From Sporosarcina ureae (GTDB lineage Bacteria; Bacillota; Bacilli; Bacillales_A; Planococcaceae), in NCBI RefSeq assembly GCF_002109325.1, contig NZ_CP015348.1, positions 3,039,501-3,103,500 of the forward strand: 64,000 nt of DNA, read 5' to 3'. The number at the start of each line of letters is the position of its first letter. Within the stretch, counting starts at the first letter, position 1. The translations under genes were made by a program, and so were the position numbers. Under the pieces are notes generated by a model. That model was not told the DNA's origin and searched no databases. It saw nothing but the letters and a program-made list of their open reading frames with translations. Of this stretch, positions 37,127-45,950 are shown one piece after another.

Positions 37127-37166
37127 AGGAGGGTCGGGCCGGCCTTGGCCTGGCCCCTTACATATG
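37127..37166 (+). promoter_or_regulatory. Hairpin-bridged ribosome binding site of swrD
   Basis: AGGAGGG (37127-37133) is 30 bases before the swrD ATG. Between them, GGGCC/GGCCC and GGC/GCC pair (37136-37156, one bulged T, tetraloop CTTG), an all-GC stem in an AT-rich genome. With the hairpin folded, only nine unpaired bases separate the Shine-Dalgarno sequence from ATG. No nearer ribosome binding site or in-frame start exists. Confidence 0.6.
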
Positions 37167-37388
37167 ATTAAAGTGACAAGACTAAATCGAACGACGTTTA
37201 CGTTAAATGCATTGTATATAGAGAGAGTCGAGTCGTTTCCAGACACGACGATCACATTGACGACTGGGTCAAAGTATGTCGTTCTTGATTCAGCCGAAGA
37301 GGTAAATAGCCGAATCATTGAATTTTATCAAGCGGTCCAGCTGCTATCCAATCCGCATATCCGGGGTGATGAAGAAGATGAAGAATAA
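37164..37388 (+). CDS. swrD: SwrD/FlbD family flagellar protein
   Basis: 74-residue small protein. It has the family core VTRLNRTTFTLNALYIERVE and FPDTTITLTTGSKYVV. In B. subtilis SwrD raises flagellar motor power and is needed for swarming, probably through stator function. The ATG at 37164 gives exactly the family N-terminus MIKVTRLN. Its stop lies within the start of fliL. Confidence 0.94.
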   Translation: MIKVTRLNRTTFTLNALYIERVESFPDTTITLTTGSKYVVLDSAEEVNSRIIEFYQAVQLLSNPHIRGDEEDEE

Positions 37389-37809
37389 GTTGTTGACGAT
37401 TTCATTGATCATTTTAGTGAGTATTACGTTGATCGGTGTCGTGGCGGTCGTTTTGATTATGAATTTTAATAAAGATAGTGATGGAGAAGAGAAAGCCCCA
37501 TCGATTGATGAAATTATTGAATCGTCAGTGGATATGGAAGAGATCACCACGAATTTGTCAGGTCGTAATTTTGTCCGTGTGTCGTTAAAAATCCAAACAG
37601 ATAGTAAAAAAGCGGCTGAAGAATTAACCAAACGTGATTTCCAAGTGAAGAATCTAGCCATTCAAGAATTGTCTGAAATGACCGCAAAAGATCTTGAAGG
37701 GAAAGTGGGCAAACAGCAATTTGAAGATACCATTAAAGCAAAGTTGAATGAGCTGATGCAAGATGGTGAAATACAGAAGGTGTATATTGTCTCTTATATC
37801 ATCCAGTGA
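37378..37809 (+). CDS. fliL: Flagellar basal body-associated protein FliL
   Basis: 143-residue single-pass membrane protein (segment at about residues 5-28) with an extracytoplasmic domain that forms a ring around stators. Conserved parts include RNFVRVSLKIQTDSKKAAEE and the helix LEGKVGKQQFEDTIKAKLNE. I favour ATG 37378 with GGTGAT seven bases upstream; an ATG at 37369 is too close. Overlaps swrD by 11 bases. Confidence 0.92.
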   Translation: MKNKLLTISLIILVSITLIGVVAVVLIMNFNKDSDGEEKAPSIDEIIESSVDMEEITTNLSGRNFVRVSLKIQTDSKKAAEELTKRDFQVKNLAIQELSEMTAKDLEGKVGKQQFEDTIKAKLNELMQDGEIQKVYIVSYIIQ

Positions 37810-37857
37810 CGGCTGGAATGACGTACTAGAGAAGTGTGCGCGATGGGAGGTGGGCTT

Positions 37858-38859
37858 ATGTCGGGAGATGTACTGTCCCAAAATGAAATAGATGCGTTGC
37901 TGTCTGCTTTATCGACGGGTGAAATGTCAGCAGAAGAAATGAAAAAAGAAGAAGAAACAAGAAAAGTACGTGTCTATGACTTTAAGCGTGCACTTCGTTT
38001 CTCAAAAGATCAAATTCGAAGTTTGACTAGGATTCATGAAAATTTCGCCAGATTACTGACGACGTACTTTTCAGCCCAGCTGCGTACGTATGTACAGATC
38101 AATGTAATGTCGGTAGACCAAATTCCTTTTGAAGAGTTTATCAGCTCTATACCTAATATGACACTGATCAATATATTTGATGTGTCTCCTCTTGAAGGAA
38201 ACATTTTAATGGAAGTCAATCCAAACGTAGCCTATTCCATGTTGGAGCGACTGATGGGCGGCTTTGGGTCAAGTTCAGGAAAAACAGATAATATGACTGA
38301 AATTGAAACGAAGATTTTAACGAATTTATTTGAACGTTCATTTGATAGCTTACGGGAAGCTTGGTCAGGACTGATTGAAATTGATCCATATTTGACCGAG
38401 ATGGAAGTCAATCCGCAGTTTCTTCAAATGATTTCACCGAACGAAACCGTTATCGTTATTTCGTTCAATATAATGATTGGTGAATCTAGCGGCATGATCA
38501 ACATTTGTATTCCCCATGTGGTGCTAGAACCAATTATTCCGAACTTGTCCGTGCAGTATTGGATGCAAACGAATAAAAAAGAACCTACCCCTGAACAAAG
38601 CATACAGTTGGAACGACGAATAAAAAATGCGATGCTGCCCGTAGTAGCAGACCTTGGAAAAGGCGAAATATCCATTCACGACTTCTTGCATTTACAGCTT
38701 GGGGATGTTATTTCATTGGATACTAGCATTGAGGAACCTCTGACGATACGGATAGGAGAAAAACCTAAATTCACTGCTCAGCCAGGAAAATTACGTAACC
38801 GTATGGCTGTTCAAATACTAGAAATACTGAATACGGGAGAGGATGAAGATGATGAGTGA
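37858..38859 (+). CDS. fliM: Flagellar motor switch protein FliM
   Basis: 333-residue C-ring protein. The N-terminal LSQNEIDALLSAL segment binds CheY-P. The middle domain is CheC-like (about residues 45-230), and the C-terminal SpoA domain binds FliY/FliN (about 255-325). The start is ATG 37858 with GGGAGGTG upstream; an in-frame start at 37834 has no support. The end overlaps fliY by eight bases. Confidence 0.96.
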   Translation: MSGDVLSQNEIDALLSALSTGEMSAEEMKKEEETRKVRVYDFKRALRFSKDQIRSLTRIHENFARLLTTYFSAQLRTYVQINVMSVDQIPFEEFISSIPNMTLINIFDVSPLEGNILMEVNPNVAYSMLERLMGGFGSSSGKTDNMTEIETKILTNLFERSFDSLREAWSGLIEIDPYLTEMEVNPQFLQMISPNETVIVISFNIMIGESSGMINICIPHVVLEPIIPNLSVQYWMQTNKKEPTPEQSIQLERRIKNAMLPVVADLGKGEISIHDFLHLQLGDVISLDTSIEEPLTIRIGEKPKFTAQPGKLRNRMAVQILEILNTGEDEDDE

Positions 38860-40030
38860 TAATATTCTCTCACAGGAAGAGATTGAAGCGTTATTGCGTG
38901 GTGAAACATTAGAGCCTGCGGAAACGACCGAACCTGCATCAGAAACTATCGACATTAACGATTACTTGACCGAAATGGAGCAAGACGCATTAGGTGAAGT
39001 CGGTAATATTTCATTCGGTAGTTCAGCAACAGCGTTGTCCGCTTTGCTTGGCCAAAAAGTAGAAATCACAACACCTAAACTTACATTAATCCAACGTGAT
39101 AACTTGGAAGATGATTTCGTTCATCCATATGTTGCGATCAAAGTGGAATACACTGAAGGATTAAGCGGTGTTAATTTGCTTGTCATCAAACAAACGGATG
39201 CGGCCATTATCGCTGACTTAATGCTCGGCGGAGACGGCACAGCGCCAAATCAAGACTTAAGTGAAATTCATTTGAGTGCAGTTCAAGAAGCGATGAATCA
39301 AATGATGGGATCTTCAGCTACTTCAATGTCTACCATCTTTAATAAAAAAGTCGACATTTCACCACCCACTATTGATTTGTTGAATATTCAAATCGATCAA
39401 GGAACCGAATATATTCCTGCACATAATTTATTGATTCGCGTGTCATTCAATTTAAAAGTCGGTGATTTGATTGACTCTGACATAATGCAATTGTTCCCAC
39501 TGGAGTTCGGTAAAAAGTTAGTGTCTTCCCTGATGGGGGATGAAGAAGCGGCTACTATGACAGAAGTACCGCCCACACCACAGACATCCCACTATTCAGA
39601 ACCAGAGCCTATGTATGCACCAGAAGAGCCTGCACCCGTGCAACAACAAACAGCCTATCAAGCGCCACCTGTTCAACAACCAGCTGCACCGAGACAGACT
39701 CAAGCGCCTGTGCACGTTCAGCAAGCGGAGTTCGCTAGTTTCCAAGCACCATCTTTAAACAAGGAAGAATCAAATAATTTAAATTTACTACTTGATATAC
39801 CACTCCAAGTAACAGTAGAATTAGGACGTACGAAGCGTTCTGTTAAAGAAATACTGGAAATGTCTGGAGGATCGATTATTGAACTAGATAAATTGGCAGG
39901 GGAGCCTGTTGATATATTAGTCAATAATCGCTATATAGCAAAAGGGGAAGTAGTAGTCATTGACGAAAACTTCGGAGTCCGCATTACGGATATTTTGAGT
40001 CAAATGGATCGGTTAAACAATTTACGATAG
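38852..40030 (+). CDS. fliY: Flagellar motor switch phosphatase FliY
   Basis: 392-residue C-ring protein with CheY-P phosphatase activity. It has an N-terminal CheY-P-binding LSQEEIEALL, two CheC-type active-site helices (GEVGNISFGSSATALSALL and the degenerate EAMNQMMGSSATS), a Pro/Gln-rich linker at about residues 235-300, and a C-terminal FliN/SpoA domain (about 315-390). Start chosen at the third of three in-frame ATGs (38843, 38849, 38852) by ribosome binding site spacing. FliY replaces FliN in Bacillus. Confidence 0.94.
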   Translation: MSDNILSQEEIEALLRGETLEPAETTEPASETIDINDYLTEMEQDALGEVGNISFGSSATALSALLGQKVEITTPKLTLIQRDNLEDDFVHPYVAIKVEYTEGLSGVNLLVIKQTDAAIIADLMLGGDGTAPNQDLSEIHLSAVQEAMNQMMGSSATSMSTIFNKKVDISPPTIDLLNIQIDQGTEYIPAHNLLIRVSFNLKVGDLIDSDIMQLFPLEFGKKLVSSLMGDEEAATMTEVPPTPQTSHYSEPEPMYAPEEPAPVQQQTAYQAPPVQQPAAPRQTQAPVHVQQAEFASFQAPSLNKEESNNLNLLLDIPLQVTVELGRTKRSVKEILEMSGGSIIELDKLAGEPVDILVNNRYIAKGEVVVIDENFGVRITDILSQMDRLNNLR

Positions 40031-40052
40031 AAGATACTTGGAGGGAATATGA

Positions 40053-40415
40053 ATGGGAAAACGAATTTTAGTAGTAGATGACGCAGCATTTATGCGCATG
40101 ATGATCAAGGATATCTTAACGAAGAATAACTATGAAGTAGTTGGAGAGGCTGCAGACGGTGCACAAGCTGTCGAAAAGTATAATGAATTGAAGCCCGATC
40201 TAGTCACAATGGATATCACAATGCCTGAAATGGATGGAATTGCCGCATTGAAAGCAATTAAAGGTACACACCCATCTGCGACCATCATCATGTGTTCGGC
40301 AATGGGGCAGCAGGCAATGGTCATCGATGCAATCCAAGCTGGAGCAAAAGACTTTATCGTTAAACCATTCCAAGCGGACCGTGTTATTGAAGCGATCGAC
40401 AAAGCATTGAGCTAA
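40053..40415 (+). CDS. cheY: Chemotaxis response regulator CheY
   Basis: 120-residue single-domain receiver. The acid pocket is Asp9/Asp10, the phosphoacceptor is Asp54 (TMDITMPEMDG), and the conserved Lys is in FIVKPFQ near residue 104. Phosphorylated by CheA, it binds FliM/FliY and in Bacillus promotes counter-clockwise rotation (smooth swimming). GGAGGG precedes the ATG, 22 bases after fliY. Confidence 0.96.
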   Translation: MGKRILVVDDAAFMRMMIKDILTKNNYEVVGEAADGAQAVEKYNELKPDLVTMDITMPEMDGIAALKAIKGTHPSATIIMCSAMGQQAMVIDAIQAGAKDFIVKPFQADRVIEAIDKALS

Positions 40416-40424
40416 GTGCGTCTT

Positions 40425-41090
40425 ATGAATGTAAAAAGAGTAGTCCAATATTTTATACTATTCCTTCTGTGTTTTACTATGACACCATTAGCGCTTGCAG
40501 ATACGGATCCCGACATCAGCGTGTCAGATTGTATTGGAAAAGGTAAAGATTGTGAAGAAAAAGCACCGGTTGCTGAGAATGATGAAAAAAACATAACTGA
40601 TAATGACCTGGACGAGCCGAAAGGTCTTACAGCAAAAGATTACATCCGGACTATTCTAGCTTTTATATTTGTAATAGGTTTGCTCGTGTGGTTGCTGCGA
40701 TTCATGAATAAGCGCAATAGAAGCTTTGATCAAAATCGCCTCATGACGAATTTGGGCGGTGTTCCATTAGGGCAACATAAATCTATTCAACTAGTAAAAA
40801 TGGGTAGTCATTATTTTGTGGTGGGTGTAGGGGAAAATGTTCAGCTACTAAGAGAAATAGATGATCCTGATGAAATTGCGGATTTGCTTGAACGTTATGA
40901 TCAAGGCAATGAAGTTCAGAAGGGAATATTTTCACATTTGTATACTCGATTTTTCTCAAAGGCCGAGCAATCTCATGTAGAAGAATCCACTTTCAGTCAA
41001 GTGTTCTCAACCAAAATGGATGAAATCAAATCTGATCGTAGAGAACAGTTAAATCGGTTAAATCGGAAGGAGAGCGACCGCGATGGTTGA
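40425..41090 (+). CDS. fliO: Flagellar biosynthesis protein FliO (FliZ)
   Basis: 221-residue export-gate assembly factor. A signal peptide covers about residues 1-22 (hydrophobic run ending ALA), followed by an acidic extracytoplasmic segment, one membrane helix (about 75-95: IRTILAFIFVIGLLVWLL) and a cytoplasmic domain. FliO helps FliP ring formation. The ATG at 40425 gives a normal signal peptide; a GTG at 40416 directly abuts the cheY stop. The ribosome binding site is weak, suggesting coupling with cheY. Confidence 0.9.
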   Translation: MNVKRVVQYFILFLLCFTMTPLALADTDPDISVSDCIGKGKDCEEKAPVAENDEKNITDNDLDEPKGLTAKDYIRTILAFIFVIGLLVWLLRFMNKRNRSFDQNRLMTNLGGVPLGQHKSIQLVKMGSHYFVVGVGENVQLLREIDDPDEIADLLERYDQGNEVQKGIFSHLYTRFFSKAEQSHVEESTFSQVFSTKMDEIKSDRREQLNRLNRKESDRDG

Positions 41091-41748
41091 TTTTCTGGAA
41101 ACATTTTCCGACAGTGATCCGACCAACGTCTCTACTTCTATAAAGATGTTGTTGTTACTTACAGTCTTGTCACTCGCACCAGCGATTTTAATCCTTATGA
41201 CTTCGTTTGCAAGGATTATTATCGTCTTGTCATTTGTACGAACGGCACTTGCTACACAGCAAATGCCTCCTAACCAAGTGCTAGTAGGTTTAGCTTTATT
41301 TCTAACATTCTTCATTATGTCACCTGTGTTATCTCAGGTGAATGAAGAAGCCTTGACTCCGCTGTTTGATGAAGAAATTAGCTTGGACGAGGCATACGAA
41401 CGTGCCAGTATTCCGTTCAAAGAGTTTATGAGTCAACATACGAGACAGAAAGATTTGGAATTATTCATGCGATATAATCAAATGGAACGACCGGATACGA
41501 TTGAAGATATTCCTTTGACGATGATGGTACCGGCATTTGCCCTTAGTGAGATTAAAACCGCATTTCAAATGGGCTTCATGATTTTCATTCCTTTTCTAGT
41601 CATCGATATGATTGTTGCCAGTGTGCTTATGTCCATGGGGATGATGATGCTTCCGCCTGTTATGATTTCATTGCCGTTCAAGATATTATTATTTGTTCTG
41701 GTAGACGGTTGGTATCTTATCATCCAGTCATTGCTGCAAAGCTTTTAG
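41083..41748 (+). CDS. fliP: Flagellar export gate protein FliP
   Basis: 221-residue membrane protein forming the export-gate core with FliQ and FliR. Motifs include TSFARIIIVLSFVRTALATQ, MPPNQVLVGLALFLTFFIM, TRQKDLELFMRY and SVLMSMGMMMLPPVMISLPF. It has about four membrane segments. Unlike enteric FliP there is no long cleavable signal peptide. AAGGAG precedes the ATG, which lies within the end of fliO. Confidence 0.97.
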   Translation: MVDFLETFSDSDPTNVSTSIKMLLLLTVLSLAPAILILMTSFARIIIVLSFVRTALATQQMPPNQVLVGLALFLTFFIMSPVLSQVNEEALTPLFDEEISLDEAYERASIPFKEFMSQHTRQKDLELFMRYNQMERPDTIEDIPLTMMVPAFALSEIKTAFQMGFMIFIPFLVIDMIVASVLMSMGMMMLPPVMISLPFKILLFVLVDGWYLIIQSLLQSF

Positions 41749-41760
41749 GGAGGAATTTGA

Positions 41761-42030
41761 ATGACGAGTGAATTTGTTATTACCATTGCAGAACGGTCAG
41801 TTTGGGTTATTCTTCTCGCTTCAGGTCCTCTCTTAATAGTCGCTTTAATGACAGGACTTGCCGTGAGTATATTTCAGGCAACTACACAGATCCAGGAACA
41901 GACATTGGCATTCGTGCCTAAAATTGTAGCGGTAATGGTTGCTATTATATTTTTCGGACCTTGGATGTTATCGTATGTAACTAATTATGCGAGCGATATC
42001 TTTTCCAGTCTCTCCAGGTATGTCGGGTGA
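41761..42030 (+). CDS. fliQ: Flagellar export gate protein FliQ
   Basis: 89-residue two-helix membrane protein of the FliPQR gate (TGLAVSIFQATTQIQEQTLAFVPK spans its most conserved part; key pieces FQATTQIQEQTL and FVPKI). GGGAGGAA precedes the ATG, 12 bases after fliP. Length and hydropathy are typical. Confidence 0.97.
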   Translation: MTSEFVITIAERSVWVILLASGPLLIVALMTGLAVSIFQATTQIQEQTLAFVPKIVAVMVAIIFFGPWMLSYVTNYASDIFSSLSRYVG

Positions 42031-42034
42031 TTGA

Positions 42035-42811
42035 ATGAATGAAATCATTCCGTCTTTACCCGCATTTTTGCTTATTCTGACCCGTGTTACATCTTTCTTT
42101 GTGACACTGCCATTATTTTCATATAAAACCATTCCGGCCACGCAGCGTTTACTATTCGGAGCCATATTGGCGTGGATGATGTCTTACTCAATTACAATGC
42201 CGGAATTGGTGATTGATGGACAATACATATTACTTGTACTTAAAGAAGCGGTAGTCGGCTTGTCAATCGGCATTGCCGCTTTTATTATTATGTCGGCTAT
42301 TCAAGTAGCTGGAGGATTCATCGACTTTCAGATGGGGTTTGCGATAGCGAACGTAATTGATCCTCAGACAGGTGCACAGTCGCCGCTGCTTGGACAATTT
42401 CTAAATTCGTTGGCGATGTTGTTATTACTTGTCGTGAATGGCCATCATATGTTGTTGGATGGAATATTTTACAGCTATGACTTTGTTCCAATTACAGCTA
42501 TGTGGCCTCCTTTTGGTAGTCCTAATATGGCGGAATTCATTGTCTTGACGTTTGCGAAATCATTTGCGATTGCTTTCCAAATGGCAATTCCTGTCGTGGC
42601 GACATTATTTCTCGTCGATCTGGCTCTTGGAATATCAGCTCGTGCTGTACCCCAATTGAATATTTTTGTTGTAGGTTTCCCGATAAAAATTGGTGTCAGT
42701 TTCTTGGTGATCGTGACAATGGCGAGTGTATTCATAGTCGTCATGAAGAAAATGTTTGAGATTATGATTGTGACGATGAGAAATCTGATGATATTGCTCG
42801 GAGGTGGCTAA
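42035..42811 (+). CDS. fliR: Flagellar export gate protein FliR
   Basis: 258-residue membrane protein with about six hydrophobic segments that completes the FliPQR core. Conserved parts include GFAIANVIDPQTGAQSPLLG and FPIKIGVSFLVI. The start follows GGTGAT at the end of fliQ, four bases after its stop. The last codons contain the ribosome binding site for flhB. Confidence 0.95.
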   Translation: MNEIIPSLPAFLLILTRVTSFFVTLPLFSYKTIPATQRLLFGAILAWMMSYSITMPELVIDGQYILLVLKEAVVGLSIGIAAFIIMSAIQVAGGFIDFQMGFAIANVIDPQTGAQSPLLGQFLNSLAMLLLLVVNGHHMLLDGIFYSYDFVPITAMWPPFGSPNMAEFIVLTFAKSFAIAFQMAIPVVATLFLVDLALGISARAVPQLNIFVVGFPIKIGVSFLVIVTMASVFIVVMKKMFEIMIVTMRNLMILLGGG

Positions 42812-42812
42812 C

Positions 42813-43895
42813 TTGTTACTGAGGCTGGATTTACAATTTTTCGCCGGTGAGAAGACGGAAAAAGCTACCCCGAAAAAAAGGGAAGATTCGCGTAAGAAAG
42901 GACAAGTACTAAAAAGTCAAGACGTAACGGCTGCAATCGTACTGTTCTCTATTTTCACATTTATGTTCTTTGCAGCAGGTTTTATGCGAGATAATTTCTT
43001 TGTGTTTTTCCGAGAATCGTTTACACACTTTATCCCTATCAAAACAATGGATGAAGAACAAGTCATGTTAGTATACATAAGTGTTATTAAACAAATGGCG
43101 ATTATTTTGTTGCCGATTATGATCATTGCAGTTATTGCGAGTATTGCAGCGAATCTTTTGCAATTTGGTTTGTTATTTACTACAGAGACATTGAAATTTG
43201 ATCTAAAGAAAATTGATCCTATAAAAGGATTAAAACGGATCTTTTCTATTCGGGCAATTGTAGAATTGCTAAAATCTATTTTAAAGATTTCTTTTATTGG
43301 TACGGTTACAACACTGATCGTATGGAGTAATCTTGGACAAGTGCTCGACTTAGCGTTTAAGACACCACAAGTAACTTTGGTGACTGTAGCAAAATTAGTC
43401 GGAATGATGGGGATCATCGCGTCACTAGTACTATTGTTCATTTCCATTTTAGACTTTCTGTATCAGAAATTTGACTATGAAAAAAATCTTAAAATGTCGA
43501 AACAAGATATTAAAGATGAAAGTAAAAACATGGACGGCGATCCGCTCATTAAATCTCGCATCAGACAACGTCAGCGGGAAATGGCGATGCGACGTATGAT
43601 GCAGGAAATACCTGAAGCAGATGTAGTTATCACGAATCCGACTCACTTTGCGATTGCGTTAAAGTATGATGAAGATCAGATGGACTCGCCAATTGTTATT
43701 GCGAAAGGTGCAGATTTTGTCGCACAAAAGATTAAGATGATTGCAGCTGAACACGATATTGTCATGGTAGAAAATCGGCCTCTCGCACGTGCTATGTATG
43801 ACGAGGTAGAAATTGGTGATCGGATACCTGAACAGTTTTTCAAAGCAATTGCGGAAATCTTAGCATATGTTTATCGGATTCAAAGAAAAATATAA
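42813..43895 (+). CDS. flhB: Flagellar export switch protein FlhB
   Basis: 360-residue membrane protein that sets export specificity. Four membrane segments lie between about residues 28 and 215, then a cytoplasmic domain with the self-cleavage site NPTH (Asn275-Pro276). TTG at 42813 is favoured: it is eight bases after GGAGG and yields MLLRLDLQFFAGEKTEKAT, the family N-terminus. The GTG at 42804 lies inside that ribosome binding site. The stop abuts the flhA region. Confidence 0.94.
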   Translation: MLLRLDLQFFAGEKTEKATPKKREDSRKKGQVLKSQDVTAAIVLFSIFTFMFFAAGFMRDNFFVFFRESFTHFIPIKTMDEEQVMLVYISVIKQMAIILLPIMIIAVIASIAANLLQFGLLFTTETLKFDLKKIDPIKGLKRIFSIRAIVELLKSILKISFIGTVTTLIVWSNLGQVLDLAFKTPQVTLVTVAKLVGMMGIIASLVLLFISILDFLYQKFDYEKNLKMSKQDIKDESKNMDGDPLIKSRIRQRQREMAMRRMMQEIPEADVVITNPTHFAIALKYDEDQMDSPIVIAKGADFVAQKIKMIAAEHDIVMVENRPLARAMYDEVEIGDRIPEQFFKAIAEILAYVYRIQRKI

Positions 43896-43919
43896 GTGAA
43901 ATTAGAAAGTAGGGGTGGC

Positions 43920-45950
43920 ATGCAGTTTAAAGATATTGGAGTACTCGCAGCGGTTATTATGATCATTGCGATGCTTGTCATCCCCTTACCACCTTGGTTA
44001 TTAAGTTTCTTGATTATTATAAATATCACGCTTGGTTTAATGGTTTTACTGACTGCGATGAATATGCAAGAAGCACTTCAGTTTTCTATCTTTCCATCAC
44101 TCTTGCTACTCCTTACATTATTCCGGTTAGGCCTTAACGTTTCTACAACACGTGCGATTCTTTCAGAAGGTAATGCAGGTGGAGTAGTCGATACATTCGG
44201 TACGTTCGTTACCGGGGGAAATATAATTGTTGGACTTGTGGTATTTGTTATTTTAATTATTATTCAATTTATTGTTATAACGAAAGGTTCGGAGCGTGTA
44301 TCTGAAGTTGCTGCACGTTTTACACTTGATGCGATGCCAGGTAAGCAAATGAGTATTGATGCTGATCTAAACGCAGGAATGATTTCTGATATAGAGGCAC
44401 GCACACGTCGTGAAAAAGTTAGTAATGAAGCCGATTTCTATGGTGCGATGGATGGTGCGACAAAATTCGTCAAAGGAGATGCGATTGCCGGAATTATCAT
44501 CGTCATGATCAACTTGTTGGTCGGTATGATTATCGGTGTTGTGCAGATGGGCTTACCGTTTGCAGAAGCGGCTCTTCAATTCTCTACATTAACTGTAGGT
44601 GATGGAATTGTTTCTCAAATCCCTGCACTGTTAATATCTACAGCGACGGGTATCGTAGTTACACGAGCTGCATCAGAAGGAAACTTAGGTACGGACATTA
44701 CGAATCAATTATTAGGTCAACCTAAACTACTTTATGTTGCTGCCATTACGATCTTTTTACTAGGTCTTGCCACTCCTATCAATGACATACTGACAATTCC
44801 AATTGCAGGCGCATTGGCAACGGGTGCGTTCATGATGTCACGTAAAAAAAATGAAGATCCAGATGAATTATTGGAAATGGAAGAAGATGTAGAAACAGAA
44901 GGATTGAAGAGACCAGAAAATGTCGTGGATCTTTTGAATGTCGATCCAATTGAATTTGAATTTGGCTACGGACTAATTCCTCTCGTAGATGCAACACAAG
45001 GCGGAGATTTATTGGATCGTGTCGTAATGATTCGTCGTCAGTTGGCAATAGAACTTGGTCTTGTAATTCCAGTTGTTCGTATCCGAGATAATATTCAATT
45101 ACAACCAAATGAATATCGAATCAAGATTAAAGGAAATGAAATGGCCAGGGGAGAGCTCTTGTTAGATCATTATCTAGCGATGAGTCCTGGTGGCGAAGAT
45201 TTGATAGAAGGAATCGATACTGTTGAACCTTCATTCGGATTGCCGGCAAAATGGATTACCGAAGAAGCGAAAGAGGAAGCGGAGATCATGGGCTACACAG
45301 TTGTGGATCCGCCAAGTGTTGTATCAACACACTTGACAGAAGTCATTCGTGCTAACGCATCCGACTTACTAGGACGTCAGGAAACGAAGCAACTTGTGGA
45401 TCACGTTCATGAGACGTATCCGATTTTGGTTGATGAACTGACACCTACTCCACTATCGATTGGTGAGATTCAAAAAGTACTTGCTAAATTATTAAATGAA
45501 CAAGTTTCTGTTCGTAATCTACCTATTATTTTCGAGACACTTGCAGACTATTCAAAGTATACTTCCGATGTCGATGTGCTGACAGAATATGCAAGACAAT
45601 CATTAGCGCGTCAGATTACGGGGCAATACGTAGTAGGAAATGAAGCGTTAAAAGTTTTAACGGTATCCGGAAAAGTGGAGAAACTCATTGCGGATAGCAT
45701 CCAACAGACTGATCAAGGGAACTTCTTGTCCATTGATCCATCACAATCTCAAATGATTTTGGAACGGATTGCGCAGGAAGTTGAACGGGTAGCTATGCTC
45801 GACCAGTCCCCTGTAATCTTATGTTCACCTGCAATTCGAATGTACTTGCGGCAAATCACAGAACGGTATTTTCCACAGATACCTATACTGTCCTATAATG
45901 AATTGGAAGCATCAGTGGAAGTTCAAAGTGTAGGGGTGGTGGATATTTAA
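43920..45950 (+). CDS. flhA: Flagellar export gate protein FlhA
   Basis: 676-residue protein forming the nonameric export gate. Eight membrane segments lie in about residues 8-315. The FHIPEP-type conserved loop is visible as RVSEVAARFTLDAMPGKQMS and DADLNAG. The cytoplasmic ring domain (about 350-676) docks chaperone-substrate complexes. The start at ATG 43920 (MQFKDIGVL) follows AGGGGTGG; an in-frame GTG at 43896 adds eight residues without support. The last base is shared with the flhF ATG. Confidence 0.95.
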   Translation: MQFKDIGVLAAVIMIIAMLVIPLPPWLLSFLIIINITLGLMVLLTAMNMQEALQFSIFPSLLLLLTLFRLGLNVSTTRAILSEGNAGGVVDTFGTFVTGGNIIVGLVVFVILIIIQFIVITKGSERVSEVAARFTLDAMPGKQMSIDADLNAGMISDIEARTRREKVSNEADFYGAMDGATKFVKGDAIAGIIIVMINLLVGMIIGVVQMGLPFAEAALQFSTLTVGDGIVSQIPALLISTATGIVVTRAASEGNLGTDITNQLLGQPKLLYVAAITIFLLGLATPINDILTIPIAGALATGAFMMSRKKNEDPDELLEMEEDVETEGLKRPENVVDLLNVDPIEFEFGYGLIPLVDATQGGDLLDRVVMIRRQLAIELGLVIPVVRIRDNIQLQPNEYRIKIKGNEMARGELLLDHYLAMSPGGEDLIEGIDTVEPSFGLPAKWITEEAKEEAEIMGYTVVDPPSVVSTHLTEVIRANASDLLGRQETKQLVDHVHETYPILVDELTPTPLSIGEIQKVLAKLLNEQVSVRNLPIIFETLADYSKYTSDVDVLTEYARQSLARQITGQYVVGNEALKVLTVSGKVEKLIADSIQQTDQGNFLSIDPSQSQMILERIAQEVERVAMLDQSPVILCSPAIRMYLRQITERYFPQIPILSYNELEASVEVQSVGVVDI

